Assembly: GCF_019656315.1 (NCBI RefSeq)
Contig: NZ_BPLU01000019.1
Coordinates: 62,001-126,000 of the forward strand
Direction of reading: 5' to 3'
From: Flavobacterium sp. UMI-01
GTDB taxonomy: Bacteria; Bacteroidota; Bacteroidia; Flavobacteriales; Flavobacteriaceae
Length of the DNA: 64,000 nucleotides
Numbering within the stretch: the stretch's first letter is position 1; each line of letters begins with the position of its first letter. Below are positions 9,190-18,090 of the stretch, piece by piece. Under the pieces are notes generated by a model. The model had not been told where the DNA came from and searched no databases. It saw only the letters and a list, made by a program, of their open reading frames with translations. Both the position numbers and the translations under genes were made by a program.

Positions 9190-10005
9190 ATGAACAACAT
9201 TACTGTAGATTTAACTGGAAAAATTGCACTTATCACAGGAGGTGGTGGCGTTCTAGGTGCCAGCATGGCTCATGCCTTAGCCGAAAATGGTGCAATTGTA
9301 GGTGTTTTAGGAAGAACAATTGACAAACTCAATGAAGTGGTCAATTCCATCCAAAACAATGGCGGACAAGCTTTTGCCCTACAAACAGATGTATTAAATG
9401 AAGACGATTTACAAAAAGTAAAAACACATATCCTAAACAAATATCAAAAACTAGACATCTTAATAAACGCCGCAGGTGGCAATATGCCAGGAGCAACGGT
9501 AGGTCCTAATCAAGACTTTTTTAATGTAAACCAAAATGATTTACAAAAAGTGATGGACTTGAATATCATGGGAACCTTTTTACCCTCAAAAGTTTTTTCA
9601 GAATTATTTGCCAAACAAAAAAACGGCACAATTATTAACATCTCATCGGCAGCTGCTGACCGTCCTTTGACACGTGTTGTGGGCTATGCAGCCTCAAAGG
9701 CGGCCATAGATAATTTCACGCGTTGGATGGCGGTAGAAATGGCCACCAAATACGGCGAAGGAATCCGAGTAAATGCGATTGCGCCAGGTTTTTTTATTGG
9801 TGAACAAAATCGCGCCTTATTACTCAACGACGATGGTAACTTGACGACTCGTGGCGAAGCTATCATTGCCCATACACCTATGGGACGTTTTGGAACACCT
9901 GATGATATTCAAGGTACTCTATTATGGCTATGCAGCGAGGCTTCGAAATTTGTAACAGGTATCGTTATTCATGTTGATGGCGGCTTTGGGGCTAAAAGTA
10001 TTTAG
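9190..10005 (+). CDS. Short-chain dehydrogenase, probable D-mannonate oxidoreductase (fructuronate reductase), copy 1
   Basis: The 271-residue product has the classical SDR layout. A glycine-rich nucleotide site (ITGGGGVLGASMA) lies near residues 16-28, NAAGG near 96-100, the catalytic Ser in ISSAAA, and YAASK with the catalytic Tyr and Lys. The C-terminal GIVIHVDGGFGA is also typical. A second gene at 17091 encodes a close paralogue and lies next to mannonate dehydratase. This supports fructuronate-to-mannonate reduction for both, but substrate assignment within SDRs is uncertain. It forms a pair with the upstream DUF386 gene and ends at a strong hairpin terminator. Confidence 0.85.
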   Translation: MNNITVDLTGKIALITGGGGVLGASMAHALAENGAIVGVLGRTIDKLNEVVNSIQNNGGQAFALQTDVLNEDDLQKVKTHILNKYQKLDILINAAGGNMPGATVGPNQDFFNVNQNDLQKVMDLNIMGTFLPSKVFSELFAKQKNGTIINISSAAADRPLTRVVGYAASKAAIDNFTRWMAVEMATKYGEGIRVNAIAPGFFIGEQNRALLLNDDGNLTTRGEAIIAHTPMGRFGTPDDIQGTLLWLCSEASKFVTGIVIHVDGGFGAKSI

Positions 10006-10012
10006 TATAAAA

Positions 10013-10049
10013 AAAACGACAATTACGTCTCGTAATTGCCGTTTTAACG
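10013..10049 (+). terminator. Terminator of the yhcH-SDR transcript
   Basis: The arms at 10013-10027 (AAAACGACAATTACG) and 10031-10045 (CGTAATTGCCGTTTT) form a 15-bp stem with one mismatch and a TCT loop. The stem ends in T residues, 8 bases after the stop codon. Confidence 0.8.
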
Positions 10050-10081
10050 AACTAAAAACAAATTAAAAAAACTTATTTTTC

Positions 10082-10119
10082 AGTCTTTAGAATATTTTTT
10101 TATTCTAAAGACTTTTTTT
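10082..10119. terminator. Second hairpin between the convergent SDR and sugar-transporter genes
   Basis: AGTCTTTAGAAT (10082-10093) and ATTCTAAAGACT (10102-10113) form a perfect 12-bp stem followed by a T run on the plus strand. It abuts the stop codon of the convergent transporter gene, so it may serve both directions. Confidence 0.65.
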
Positions 10120-11585
10120 TACAATTGTGTAAAAGGAACCGACTCTTTCTTTGTCTCAACTGTTTCCTCTTCATCCCATAAACTATTCATTTCTTCTAGC
10201 GTTTTCCCTTTGGTTTCTGGAACATATTTCCAAATAAACAAAGCAGCTAAAACCCCCATCACACCATAAATCCAATAGGCAAACCCATGATTGAATTGCG
10301 CCAATAAATAGCTGTTTTTATCCATCATAGGAAAGGTCCATGAAACTAAATAATTTGAAATCCATTGTGCTGCTACGGCTACTGCTAATGCTTTCCCTCT
10401 AATGTCATTTGGAAAAATTTCAGACAACAATACCCAAGCAACTGGCCCCCAACTCATAGCAAAAGCGGCTACATAAACCAGCATACAAATTAAGGCAAAC
10501 ATACCAAGCGACCCTACAAAAAAGGCAGTCCCAATAGCAAACATCGCCACAGCCATTCCTACGGCTCCGATAATCATCAATGGCTTACGACCTACTTTAT
10601 CCACTGTTTGTATAGCCAAAACAGTAAAAATCAAATTAACACCCCCTACAATAATAGTTTGCAACAAAGCTGTATCTGTAGCTGACCCCATGCTTTTGAA
10701 AATCTCAGGGGCGTAATACAACACCACATTAATCCCTACAAACTGTTGGAAAACAGAAATCATTACTCCTATTACAATCACAGCCAAACCATAAGAAAAT
10801 AATTTTCCAGAACGCTCTGTAACTGTATTTTTTATCTCATCTAAAACTTTAAACGCTTCTTCCTTACCGTTTACTTTTATCAATACATCTAAGGCTTTTT
10901 CAGGTTGCGAACGCAGCATCAATGACCTTGGTGTATCGGGAACGAAAAATAAGAATAATAAAAAAAGTACCGCTGGAATAATCTCAGACGCAAACATCCA
11001 TCTCCATCCAATACTATCCAACCACGTAGAATCACCTTGTTTGGCTATATAATAATTCACAAAATACACCAACAACATACCAAAAATAATAGCAAATTGA
11101 TTCATTGACACCAATTTTCCTCTATTCTTTGCGGGTGCGATTTCGGCAATGTACAACGGGGACAACATCGAAGCTAATCCAACTCCTACGCCACCAATGA
11201 TTCGATACACCACAAAAATGTAAATAAATGTATGATCTCCTTGTCCTATTGGTTTTATGAACATCTCTGGAACTGCAGAACCAATAGCAGAAATTAAGAA
11301 TAAAATAGCGGCCAAAATCAACCCTTTTTTACGGCCTAATAACTTACTGATTAATCCACCAAAAACGCCACCAATAATACACCCAATTAAAGCACTTGAT
11401 ACTAAAAATCCTAAGCGTGCATTGGCTTCCATTTCGTTTAAACCAAAAGGGAGCACAAAAAACTTATCTAAAGAACTCACAGTTCCCGAAATAACAGCGG
11501 TATCATACCCGAATAAAAGTCCTCCCAGCGTAGCGACTAGCGTCAACTTCAATAAATAACTGGAATTTTCTGTTGTTGTATTCAT
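10119..11585 (-). CDS. MFS sugar:H+ symporter, probable xylose transporter (XylE-like)
   Basis: This 488-residue protein has about 12 membrane spans. It carries the sugar-porter signatures: GGLISKLLGRKKGL after span 2, YIAEIAPAKNRGKLV, QQFVGINVVLYYAPEIF in the seventh span, and the terminal PETKGKTLEEM. These identify the sugar-porter family that includes XylE, AraE and GLUT proteins. It is the last gene of the xylR-xylB-xylA series, so xylose uptake across the inner membrane is the likely role. A hairpin in the 138-base gap after xylA (11652-11693) may reduce its expression relative to the enzymes. The family is certain; the substrate is from context. Confidence 0.92.
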   Translation of the reverse strand: MNTTTENSSYLLKLTLVATLGGLLFGYDTAVISGTVSSLDKFFVLPFGLNEMEANARLGFLVSSALIGCIIGGVFGGLISKLLGRKKGLILAAILFLISAIGSAVPEMFIKPIGQGDHTFIYIFVVYRIIGGVGVGLASMLSPLYIAEIAPAKNRGKLVSMNQFAIIFGMLLVYFVNYYIAKQGDSTWLDSIGWRWMFASEIIPAVLFLLFLFFVPDTPRSLMLRSQPEKALDVLIKVNGKEEAFKVLDEIKNTVTERSGKLFSYGLAVIVIGVMISVFQQFVGINVVLYYAPEIFKSMGSATDTALLQTIIVGGVNLIFTVLAIQTVDKVGRKPLMIIGAVGMAVAMFAIGTAFFVGSLGMFALICMLVYVAAFAMSWGPVAWVLLSEIFPNDIRGKALAVAVAAQWISNYLVSWTFPMMDKNSYLLAQFNHGFAYWIYGVMGVLAALFIWKYVPETKGKTLEEMNSLWDEEETVETKKESVPFTQL

Positions 11586-11651
11586 AATGTAAACAATTAA
11601 GTTGGTTGGTTAAAATTTAAAAAAGTTGGTTGTTTTTTATTAACAAAAACA

Positions 11652-11700
11652 CTTCGAGACGGCCAATGCATCTCGCATTGACTCCCCTCGAAGGTTTTTA
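11652..11700 (-). terminator. Intra-operon hairpin between xylA and the transporter gene
   Basis: Outer arms CTTCGAG (11652-11658) and CTCGAAG (11687-11693) enclose inner arms CAATGC (11664-11669) and GCATTG (11675-11680). On the minus strand the structure is followed by GTGTTTTTG, so it looks like a partial terminator within the operon. Confidence 0.55.
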
Positions 11701-11723
11701 TTGTATTCCAATATCCTATTTGA

Positions 11724-13049
11724 TTAGATATATTGATTGATGATATTCTCGAACAGCTCTTGTTTACCACTTACCAATTCTAGCTCACCATTCTCTTGAG
11801 CGATTTTGTATAAATCTTGTAAATTGAGTTTTCCGTTTTCAAAATCTTTTCCTTTGCCTGAATCAAATGAAGCATAACGTTGTTCACGTAATTTATCATA
11901 AGCCGAAGAAGTGATGATTTTATCTGCTGTCAATAAGGCTCTAGCAAAAGTATCCGCACCACCAATATGAGCTAAGAAAACATCTTCCATATCTGTAGAG
12001 TTACGACGGATTTTAGCATCAAAGTTCACTCCTCCACCTTGTAATCCACCTGCTTTCAAGAAAACTAACATGGCTTCAGTTGTTTCTTGAATGTTGTTTG
12101 GAAATTGGTCTGTATCCCAACCATTTTGGTAATCCCCTCGGTTAGCATCGATGCTTCCTAACATACCTGCATTAGCTGCTACTTGTAGTTCGTGTTGAAA
12201 AGTATGCTGCGCCAAAGTAGCATGGTTCACTTCGATGTTGATTTTGAAATCCTTGTCTAATCCATACTGACGTAAAAAGCCAATTGCCGTAGCTGAATCA
12301 AAATCGTATTGGTGTTTCATTGGCTCCATAGGTTTTGGTTCAATAAAGAACGTTCCTTTAAAACCTTGCGCACGAGCATAATCTCTCGCTGTAGTTAAGA
12401 ATTTTGCCATGTGATCTAATTCACGTCCCATATCAGTGTTTAGCAATGACATATATCCTTCACGTCCTCCCCAGAATACGTAGTTTTCACCACCCAAAGC
12501 AATAGTTGCATCTAAGGCTACCTTAACTTGACCCGCTGCTCTAGCCACCACCTTAAAATCAGGATTGGTAGAAGCTCCGTTCATGTAACGTGGATTCGAA
12601 AAACAGTTAGAAGTTCCCCAAAGCAATTTCACACCCGAAGCAGCTTGTTTTTCTTTCAAATATTCGGTAATAGAAAGAATTCTTTTTTCAGATTCAGCAA
12701 AAGTTGGCCCTTCAGCAATCAAGTCAAAATCATGAAAACAATAGTAATCAAAACCCATTTTGGTTACAAATTCAAAAGCCGCATCTGCTTTATCTTTCGC
12801 TGCTTGCAAAACATCTGAAGCTTGGTCCCAAGCAAAACTTTGTGTCCCTGGTCCAAATGGATCTGAACCTTGTCCGCAGAATGTATGCCAGTAAGCGATC
12901 GCAAATTTAAAATGCTCACGCATCGTTTTCCCTGCTACTACTTGCTCTGGGTTATAATATTTGAACGCTAATGGATTATCCGATGTCGCTCCTTCAAATT
13001 TAATTTCGCCAATTCCTTTAAAATACTCTTTATTGCCTATTACTGCCAT
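11724..13049 (-). CDS. xylA: Xylose isomerase
   Basis: The 441-residue product is the long (class II) type of xylose isomerase, which interconverts D-xylose and D-xylulose in the cytoplasm using two divalent metals. Visible motifs are [13 protein letters not shown] with the catalytic His and Asp, [35 protein letters not shown], and the metal-site segment [19 protein letters not shown]. Length and motifs agree with the family and nothing is missing. It follows xylB by 12 bases in the xylose operon. Confidence 0.98.
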   Translation of the reverse strand: MAVIGNKEYFKGIGEIKFEGATSDNPLAFKYYNPEQVVAGKTMREHFKFAIAYWHTFCGQGSDPFGPGTQSFAWDQASDVLQAAKDKADAAFEFVTKMGFDYYCFHDFDLIAEGPTFAESEKRILSITEYLKEKQAASGVKLLWGTSNCFSNPRYMNGASTNPDFKVVARAAGQVKVALDATIALGGENYVFWGGREGYMSLLNTDMGRELDHMAKFLTTARDYARAQGFKGTFFIEPKPMEPMKHQYDFDSATAIGFLRQYGLDKDFKINIEVNHATLAQHTFQHELQVAANAGMLGSIDANRGDYQNGWDTDQFPNNIQETTEAMLVFLKAGGLQGGGVNFDAKIRRNSTDMEDVFLAHIGGADTFARALLTADKIITSSAYDKLREQRYASFDSGKGKDFENGKLNLQDLYKIAQENGELELVSGKQELFENIINQYI

Positions 13050-13061
13050 TTTTAAAATAAT

Positions 13062-14546
13062 TTATTTATTGATAATTAATTCAAGTTCTTTTTTCCAATT
13101 TTGGTAGGCCTCTTGGTAAGCCTGTTGATTAGGCAATGGTTTGTAACTCATTACATAATCATTCTCTGTGATGTTTTTGCCAAATTTCTCAAAATCACCC
13201 TCATGCAATCCTGATGCTCTTGCTGCACCAATGGCTCCAGTGGTATTGTAAATTTGGATTTCACAATTCATTACAATAGCGATGGTGTTTGCAAAAATGG
13301 GTGAGCGAAATAAATTATCGTTACCCGCACGCATCACTTTGATATCAATTCCGTCGGATTTCATGATTTCCATTCCGTAAATAAATGAAAAAGCAATACC
13401 TTCCAAGGCAGCACGACATAAATGTGCCTTATTGTGATTATTCAAATTGAGATTTACAATCCTTGTCCCAATATCTTGATTGTTTAACATGCGCTCCGCA
13501 CCATTCCCAAAAGGAATTAGCACCACGCCATCTGAACCTACTGCAACAGATTCAGCTAGCGTATTCATTTCGTTATACGAAGCGACATTTAAATTATTTA
13601 ACAACCAACGGTATTGAATCCCAGCACCATTAATGCATAACAATTTTCCAATTCTAGGATGCGCTCCTTTAACATAATTAACATGAGCAAAATTATTAAC
13701 CCTAGCACTTTCTTTAACTGACAAACTATCGGTAACTGCATACACCACACCTGAAGTTCCGCCAGTAGCCGCAACTTCACCAGGATTAAATACATTTAAC
13801 GATAACGCATTATTAGGTTGATCACCCGCTCTATAAAAAATGGGCGTTCCTGCGGCTAGTCCACTTTCTTGTGCTCCTTTGGTATCTACCTCAGATTGAT
13901 ACCCAAACGTAGGAACAATTTCAGGAATCAAATTCGAATCGATTCCATAATGTTTTAAAAGAATATCCGCAACATCATCCTTCTTAAAATCCCAAAAAAT
14001 CCCCTCAGACAATCCTGAAATCGTGGTATTTATCGTGTTAGACAAACGATAAGCCAGATAATCTCCAGGCAACATGAATTTGTAAATTTGTTGGTATATT
14101 TCGGGTTCATTTTCTTTTACCCATTTCAATTTTGAAGCCGTAAAATTACTAGGAGAATTAAGCAGATGCTCATTACACTGTGTTTCTCCAAGAGCCTCAA
14201 ACGCTTGGTTTCCTATAGCAACTGCTCTACTGTCACACCAAATGATAGAAGGTCGTAACGATTGTCCTTTTTCATCTACCAAAACCAAACCATGCATTTG
14301 GTACGAAATACCAATTCCCTTGATTTGCGAGTTGACAATGTTGTGGTTTTTCATCAGTTTTGCAATAGCATTGCAGGCATGATGCCACCAATCTTCAGGT
14401 TTTTGTTCTGCCCAACCGTTTTTCACAGCAAGCATACTCATTTCGGTTTCGGGTTCTTGTACCACTCCAATGCTTTTCCCCGTGGTCATTTCGACCAAGG
14501 CCACCTTAATGGAAGAACTTCCGATATCAAATCCAATGTAATACAT
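13062..14546 (-). CDS. xylB: Xylulokinase (FGGY family carbohydrate kinase)
   Basis: The 494-residue product phosphorylates D-xylulose to xylulose 5-phosphate for the pentose-phosphate pathway. The N-terminal phosphate-binding motif is GFDIGSSSIKVALVE. SIIWCDSRA contains the conserved catalytic Asp region, and GATGGTSGVVYAV marks the start of the second actin-like domain. CRAALEGIAFSF and the glycine-rich GAIGAARAS also match the FGGY family. The gene starts 2 bases after the stop of xylR and runs into xylA, so regulator, kinase and isomerase form one operon. Confidence 0.96.
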   Translation of the reverse strand: MYYIGFDIGSSSIKVALVEMTTGKSIGVVQEPETEMSMLAVKNGWAEQKPEDWWHHACNAIAKLMKNHNIVNSQIKGIGISYQMHGLVLVDEKGQSLRPSIIWCDSRAVAIGNQAFEALGETQCNEHLLNSPSNFTASKLKWVKENEPEIYQQIYKFMLPGDYLAYRLSNTINTTISGLSEGIFWDFKKDDVADILLKHYGIDSNLIPEIVPTFGYQSEVDTKGAQESGLAAGTPIFYRAGDQPNNALSLNVFNPGEVAATGGTSGVVYAVTDSLSVKESARVNNFAHVNYVKGAHPRIGKLLCINGAGIQYRWLLNNLNVASYNEMNTLAESVAVGSDGVVLIPFGNGAERMLNNQDIGTRIVNLNLNNHNKAHLCRAALEGIAFSFIYGMEIMKSDGIDIKVMRAGNDNLFRSPIFANTIAIVMNCEIQIYNTTGAIGAARASGLHEGDFEKFGKNITENDYVMSYKPLPNQQAYQEAYQNWKKELELIINK

Positions 14547-14548
14547 AA

Positions 14549-15547
14549 TTATAGTGATTCTCTAATAGTTAACTGTGTTGGTACATAGTGTTGCATAGAA
14601 CCGTCCTGAGTCACAAATTGCGCTCCTAGGGTTCCTAAGGTTTTAAAATCAGTAGATACTACTGAAATGCCTTTGTAAATAAACTTTTTCATTGGCGTTT
14701 CATTATAGGACAAAATCCCTACATCTTTACCCGGCTCCAAGTTTAATTCCTGAGCTTGCTCTAAAAATTGCCCTAAAAAACGATCGCTCACACTTATATA
14801 AGCGGTATGCTTGGCAATTTTCCAATCTTTTGTATCAGTGACTAACTCGTATTTCATTTTAAAATCAGCAGCAAATTTTTTAAAAAAGGCAACTGATTCC
14901 ATAGGATGATTGGTATAACTGGGATAGACAAAGTGAATGGATTCGTACCGACTCAAATGTTCTTTTGCCGCTACTAATGCATCGTAAAAAGACTGTCCAA
15001 AATCTTGAAAAACATAGTTGCATTGTGGTTGCGAATGAATATTCCAATCTATCCACAATAACTTATCTGCAGGTAACGTATTCAAAACCGAAACCACCTC
15101 TTGATTATCAAAAGGCATGACAATATATTTATAATACTTCCCTAAGCTATTTTGGATAATTGTTTTAAAATTATCCACATTATAGTGATGAAATTGCACA
15201 TCAGTAATGAAGTTATCAGGGAGATTGTTTACAAATGAATGATACAATACTTCTTTATAGGCTTTAAAAGTATCCAAAACTAAAAGCACTTTTCGAGTTT
15301 CTCCAGCTACATAATAACCTTTACTAGGTACAGAATCAATTACACCTTGTTCCTTCAAAATCAGATAGGCTTTAAAAACGGTATCCCGAGAAAGCTTACA
15401 CGATTTACTCACACTGGTTACCGAAGGTAGTTCGGCTCCTATGAGTAATTCTTTTTGAGCTATCGCATTCTTGATACCATCTACCAGCTGTTGGTATTTG
15501 GGCTCTTCTGCTTTATTACTCAATTGAAAGACTACCGTGTTTTTCAT
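14549..15547 (-). CDS. xylR: GntR-type transcriptional regulator of the xylose operon
   Basis: This 332-residue protein has an N-terminal GntR winged helix-turn-helix (about 10-80; PKYQQLVDGIKNAI, then ELPSVTSVSKSCKLSRDTV and GVIDSVPSKGYYV). A periplasmic-binding-protein-like sensor domain of about 240 residues follows, ending in PTQLTIRESL. This GntR-LacI hybrid layout is the usual regulator of pentose operons in Bacteroidota. It is the first gene of xylR-xylB-xylA-transporter and probably controls its own promoter through the tandem CAGTA repeats just upstream (15630-15644). The symbol follows context; the ligand is inferred to be xylose or xylulose. Confidence 0.88.
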   Translation of the reverse strand: MKNTVVFQLSNKAEEPKYQQLVDGIKNAIAQKELLIGAELPSVTSVSKSCKLSRDTVFKAYLILKEQGVIDSVPSKGYYVAGETRKVLLVLDTFKAYKEVLYHSFVNNLPDNFITDVQFHHYNVDNFKTIIQNSLGKYYKYIVMPFDNQEVVSVLNTLPADKLLWIDWNIHSQPQCNYVFQDFGQSFYDALVAAKEHLSRYESIHFVYPSYTNHPMESVAFFKKFAADFKMKYELVTDTKDWKIAKHTAYISVSDRFLGQFLEQAQELNLEPGKDVGILSYNETPMKKFIYKGISVVSTDFKTLGTLGAQFVTQDGSMQHYVPTQLTIRESL

Positions 15548-15843
15548 CTATTTTTATTAAAAAACTTTATTATTCAATACTCGATTTACCCCTTCAATTC
15601 AAAACAAAACATTAAAAATAAATCATACCGTACTGTACTGTACTGAAAGCAAATGTAACAAAAAAATTAATACAACAACAAATGCTGAAAATAAATAATG
15701 AGATCGTGAAAATTTAATTATAAAAAAGAATTGCGCCTAAAAAATAAAGAAGATTTCGTATTTCATTAGAATATTAAAACACACTAAAAACCATTGACTA
15801 ACAATTAATTGCTTTTTTTTATCAATCCTAAAAGAATATTGAA
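15548..15843. other. Intergenic region between xylR and the LacI-type gene
   Basis: Apart from the xyl promoter/operator (15630-15680), this gap is AT-rich. It also takes in the short region downstream of the LacI-type gene, in which I see no clear terminator hairpin. Confidence 0.4.
15630..15680 (-). promoter_or_regulatory. Promoter and putative operator of the xylose operon
   Basis: On the minus strand TACATTTG (15657-15650) is an exact TAnnTTTG -7 box. TTG triplets lie 18 and 21 bases upstream of it. Immediately downstream, over the expected start site, are three tandem CAGTA units (15644-15630). Iterated pentamers at this position are what a regulator site would look like. The binding of XylR is inferred. 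Confidence 0.65.
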
Positions 15844-16872
15844 TTAATCAAAATTTTCTTTTACAATGATTTCCAACGGCATGTAATAGGTTTCCTCTAC
15901 AGCTTCCTGTAACACCAATTTTTTGTACAAATGATTCACCGCACTATATCCTTGTTCCTCGGGTTTTTGATTGATTAAAAAGTCTATGACTCCTTTTTTA
16001 AGATACTCAATATTTTTTTCTAGCAAATCATAACCAATAATGCGTATCCCATTGATCTGATTTTCTTCTAAAAATTGAGCTACAATATACGCCCTAGAAT
16101 TGGGTACAAACACACTACTAATTCCTTCAAACATCGCTTTATCAAGTTGATTCAAACTGGAATCATTGATGGTAATTTCAGAAAACTTAAAATGAGTCAA
16201 CTGAGGATTCTGTCTAAAAAAAGAATAAAACCCATCAATACGCTGTAGGTAAACAGAAGTCGCCTCAATATCGCGCGTTATTTTCACAATCAACACCTTT
16301 CGTTGTTCTTTTACAGCAAAACTTGTTAATCGGCCCGCCAAAAAACCACTTTTAAATGCATTTTGTCCCACATACGCATGTCCTTTAGGCTCGACAATAT
16401 CTGAGTCAATCATAACAATTGGTTTGTCTTTTTTTTGGAATTCTTCTAAAAAACGGACGGATTCATCATAAAAAATAGGCGCAAAAAGCAAACCATCAAA
16501 ATCAGCTTCGAGCACGTTTTGAGCCATACGTACAAATGAAACGGGATCAAAATCATACAAATAATACGAAATACTGACACCATAGGGTTTAAATTCTTTT
16601 TCGGCTTTCTCAATACCCCGCATCTGGATTTTCCAGTATTCCAAATCTGAAAATTGAGGCAATAAAACTGCAAATTTAAATTTCTTATTAAAAGCTAAGT
16701 TGCTTGCAAAAATATTTCTCTTATATCCATATTCCTCAATAATAGCATTTACTTTATCAATATTTTCTTGCGCCACCTGTCCCCTATTATGTATAATACG
16801 GTCCACTGTTCCTGTTGAAACATTTGCTAAACGTGCTATTTCTTTGATGGTTATGATAGGGTATCTTTTTAA
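15844..16872 (-). CDS. LacI-family transcriptional regulator with no standard start codon
   Basis: The coding frame gives an N-terminal LacI helix-turn-helix (TIKEIARLANVSTGTVDRII) followed by a periplasmic-binding-type sensor domain of about 280 residues, ending in PLEIIVKENFD. The only ATG/GTG/TTG near the front is the GTG at 16806, which lies inside the recognition helix and would cut away most of the DNA-binding domain. The helix-turn-helix continues upstream in frame to a stop at 16902-16900. Within that stretch there is no ATG, GTG or TTG, only ATC (16884, 16881), ATA and TTA codons. Either a rare start codon is used or the start has mutated. I placed the start at 16872 from the domain boundary, not from a codon. 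It is divergent from the second SDR gene, across a promoter carrying palindromes, so it likely controls the hexuronate genes. Confidence 0.75.
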   Translation of the reverse strand, partial: LKRYPIITIKEIARLANVSTGTVDRIIHNRGQVAQENIDKVNAIIEEYGYKRNIFASNLAFNKKFKFAVLLPQFSDLEYWKIQMRGIEKAEKEFKPYGVSISYYLYDFDPVSFVRMAQNVLEADFDGLLFAPIFYDESVRFLEEFQKKDKPIVMIDSDIVEPKGHAYVGQNAFKSGFLAGRLTSFAVKEQRKVLIVKITRDIEATSVYLQRIDGFYSFFRQNPQLTHFKFSEITINDSSLNQLDKAMFEGISSVFVPNSRAYIVAQFLEENQINGIRIIGYDLLEKNIEYLKKGVIDFLINQKPEEQGYSAVNHLYKKLVLQEAVEETYYMPLEIIVKENFD

Positions 16873-16922
16873 ATTAGAGATGATTTGAAATGGGTAAAAT
16901 TAATTTTTTTTTTCAAAAAAAG

Positions 16923-16976
16923 TTGTTCACCTATAATTTTTATATACATTTGTAAACACACCGTGTGCGAACACGC
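16923..16976 (+). promoter_or_regulatory. Promoter and putative LacI-type operator of the hexuronate operon
   Basis: TTG (16923-16925), a 19-base spacer and TACATTTG (16945-16952) match the Bacteroidota promoter consensus exactly. Just downstream is the palindrome CACAC-C-GTGTG (16957-16967). It overlaps a second one, GTGT-GCGA-ACAC (16963-16974). Both cover the expected start of transcription. The adjacent LacI-type regulator is the obvious candidate to bind here. Confidence 0.72.
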
Positions 16977-16996
16977 AAAAACAACAAACACCTAAT

Positions 16997-17037
16997 AAAA
17001 CTCTTTTTCGCCTGAAAACCATCGGTTTAAGAGTTTT
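16997..17037 (+). promoter_or_regulatory. Leader hairpin upstream of the second SDR gene
   Basis: AAAACTCTT (16997-17005) pairs with AAGAGTTTT (17029-17037). The loop holds a nested AAACC-ATC-GGTTT element. The structure falls within the 5' leader predicted from the promoter at 16923-16952 and is followed by TTAAAC. It could be an attenuator or a second protein site. Confidence 0.45.
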
Positions 17038-17090
17038 TAAACTAAGGAAGATATTGAACAATGAAAACAAATCAATTATAATTTATAAAA

Positions 17091-17903
17091 ATGGATTCAA
17101 TCTTTAATTTAAAAGGAAAAGTAGCGCTTATCACTGGTGGTGGAGGTGTTTTAGGAAGTAATATGGCTATGGTTTTAGCAAAGCAAGGGGCGATAGTTGG
17201 GATAGTAGGTTTTACTATCGAAGAGGCTAATAGAACGGTTGAAAATATTGAAAAAATTGGCGGACAAGGATATGCCGTACAAGGAAACGTATTAGACAAA
17301 GAAAATCTAGAAAAAATAAGAGATTATGTTCTTGAAAAATACGGTCGCTTAGATTTATTGATTAATGCCGCAGGAGGTAATATGCCTGGAGCTACTATTG
17401 GGCCAGACCAAGCTATTTATGATTTAAAAACTGAAGATTTACGTAAAGTTTTAGATTTAAATATTGTAGGTACAGTATTGCCTTCTCAGGTGTTTTCTGA
17501 AATTTTCGCCAAACAAAAGTCAGGAAACATCATCAACATCTCTTCGGCATCGGCTAAAAGGCCTTTAACACGTGTGGTGGGATATTCAGCTTCCAAAGCT
17601 GCTATTGACAACTTCACCCAATGGATGGCTGTTGAATTAGCTTCGAAATATGGAGAAGGCATTCGTGTGAATGCGATCGCTCCAGGTTTTTTTATTGGTG
17701 AACAAAACCGCGCTTTATTATTGACTCCTGAAGGTGAATTGACTCCTCGAGGAATGAAAATTATTGACCACACACCTATGGGTCGTTTTGGTGTTCCCGA
17801 AGATCTTGATGGTGCGTTGCTTTTTTTAGCCAGTGATTTGTCTAAATTTGTAACTGGTACTGTTGTAAATGTGGATGGAGGATTTGCAGCATCAAGCATC
17901 TAA
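17091..17903 (+). CDS. Short-chain dehydrogenase, probable D-mannonate oxidoreductase (fructuronate reductase), copy 2
   Basis: The 270-residue product is a close paralogue of the protein at 9190-10005. It has the glycine-rich site ITGGGGVLGSNMA, NAAGGNMPGATIGP, ISSASAKRPLTRVVGYSASKAA with the Tyr-x3-Lys pair, and IAPGFFIGEQNRALLL. It is the first gene of the transcript that continues with mannonate dehydratase and glucuronate isomerase. Those enzymes need a fructuronate reductase between them, and no UxuB of the long-chain type is present here. The assignment is therefore by pathway gap and neighbourhood. The divergent LacI-type regulator and the palindromic promoter suggest induction by a hexuronate-derived signal. 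Confidence 0.88.
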   Translation: MDSIFNLKGKVALITGGGGVLGSNMAMVLAKQGAIVGIVGFTIEEANRTVENIEKIGGQGYAVQGNVLDKENLEKIRDYVLEKYGRLDLLINAAGGNMPGATIGPDQAIYDLKTEDLRKVLDLNIVGTVLPSQVFSEIFAKQKSGNIINISSASAKRPLTRVVGYSASKAAIDNFTQWMAVELASKYGEGIRVNAIAPGFFIGEQNRALLLTPEGELTPRGMKIIDHTPMGRFGVPEDLDGALLFLASDLSKFVTGTVVNVDGGFAASSI

Positions 17904-18090
17904 AAATTAACCAATCTATAAAAATTGATTGTCTAATAAAACATTAAAATTAAAAAAGGTTGGCCATTAATAAATTAAGTTTATTAAGGCTTAATTATTC
18001 ATAATTCCTTAATGGTGAAATTTCACAGTTTTAGCGATCTATTTAATTCATGGTAAACAAAATTAACTATTACTTTAAAAAATATATAAA

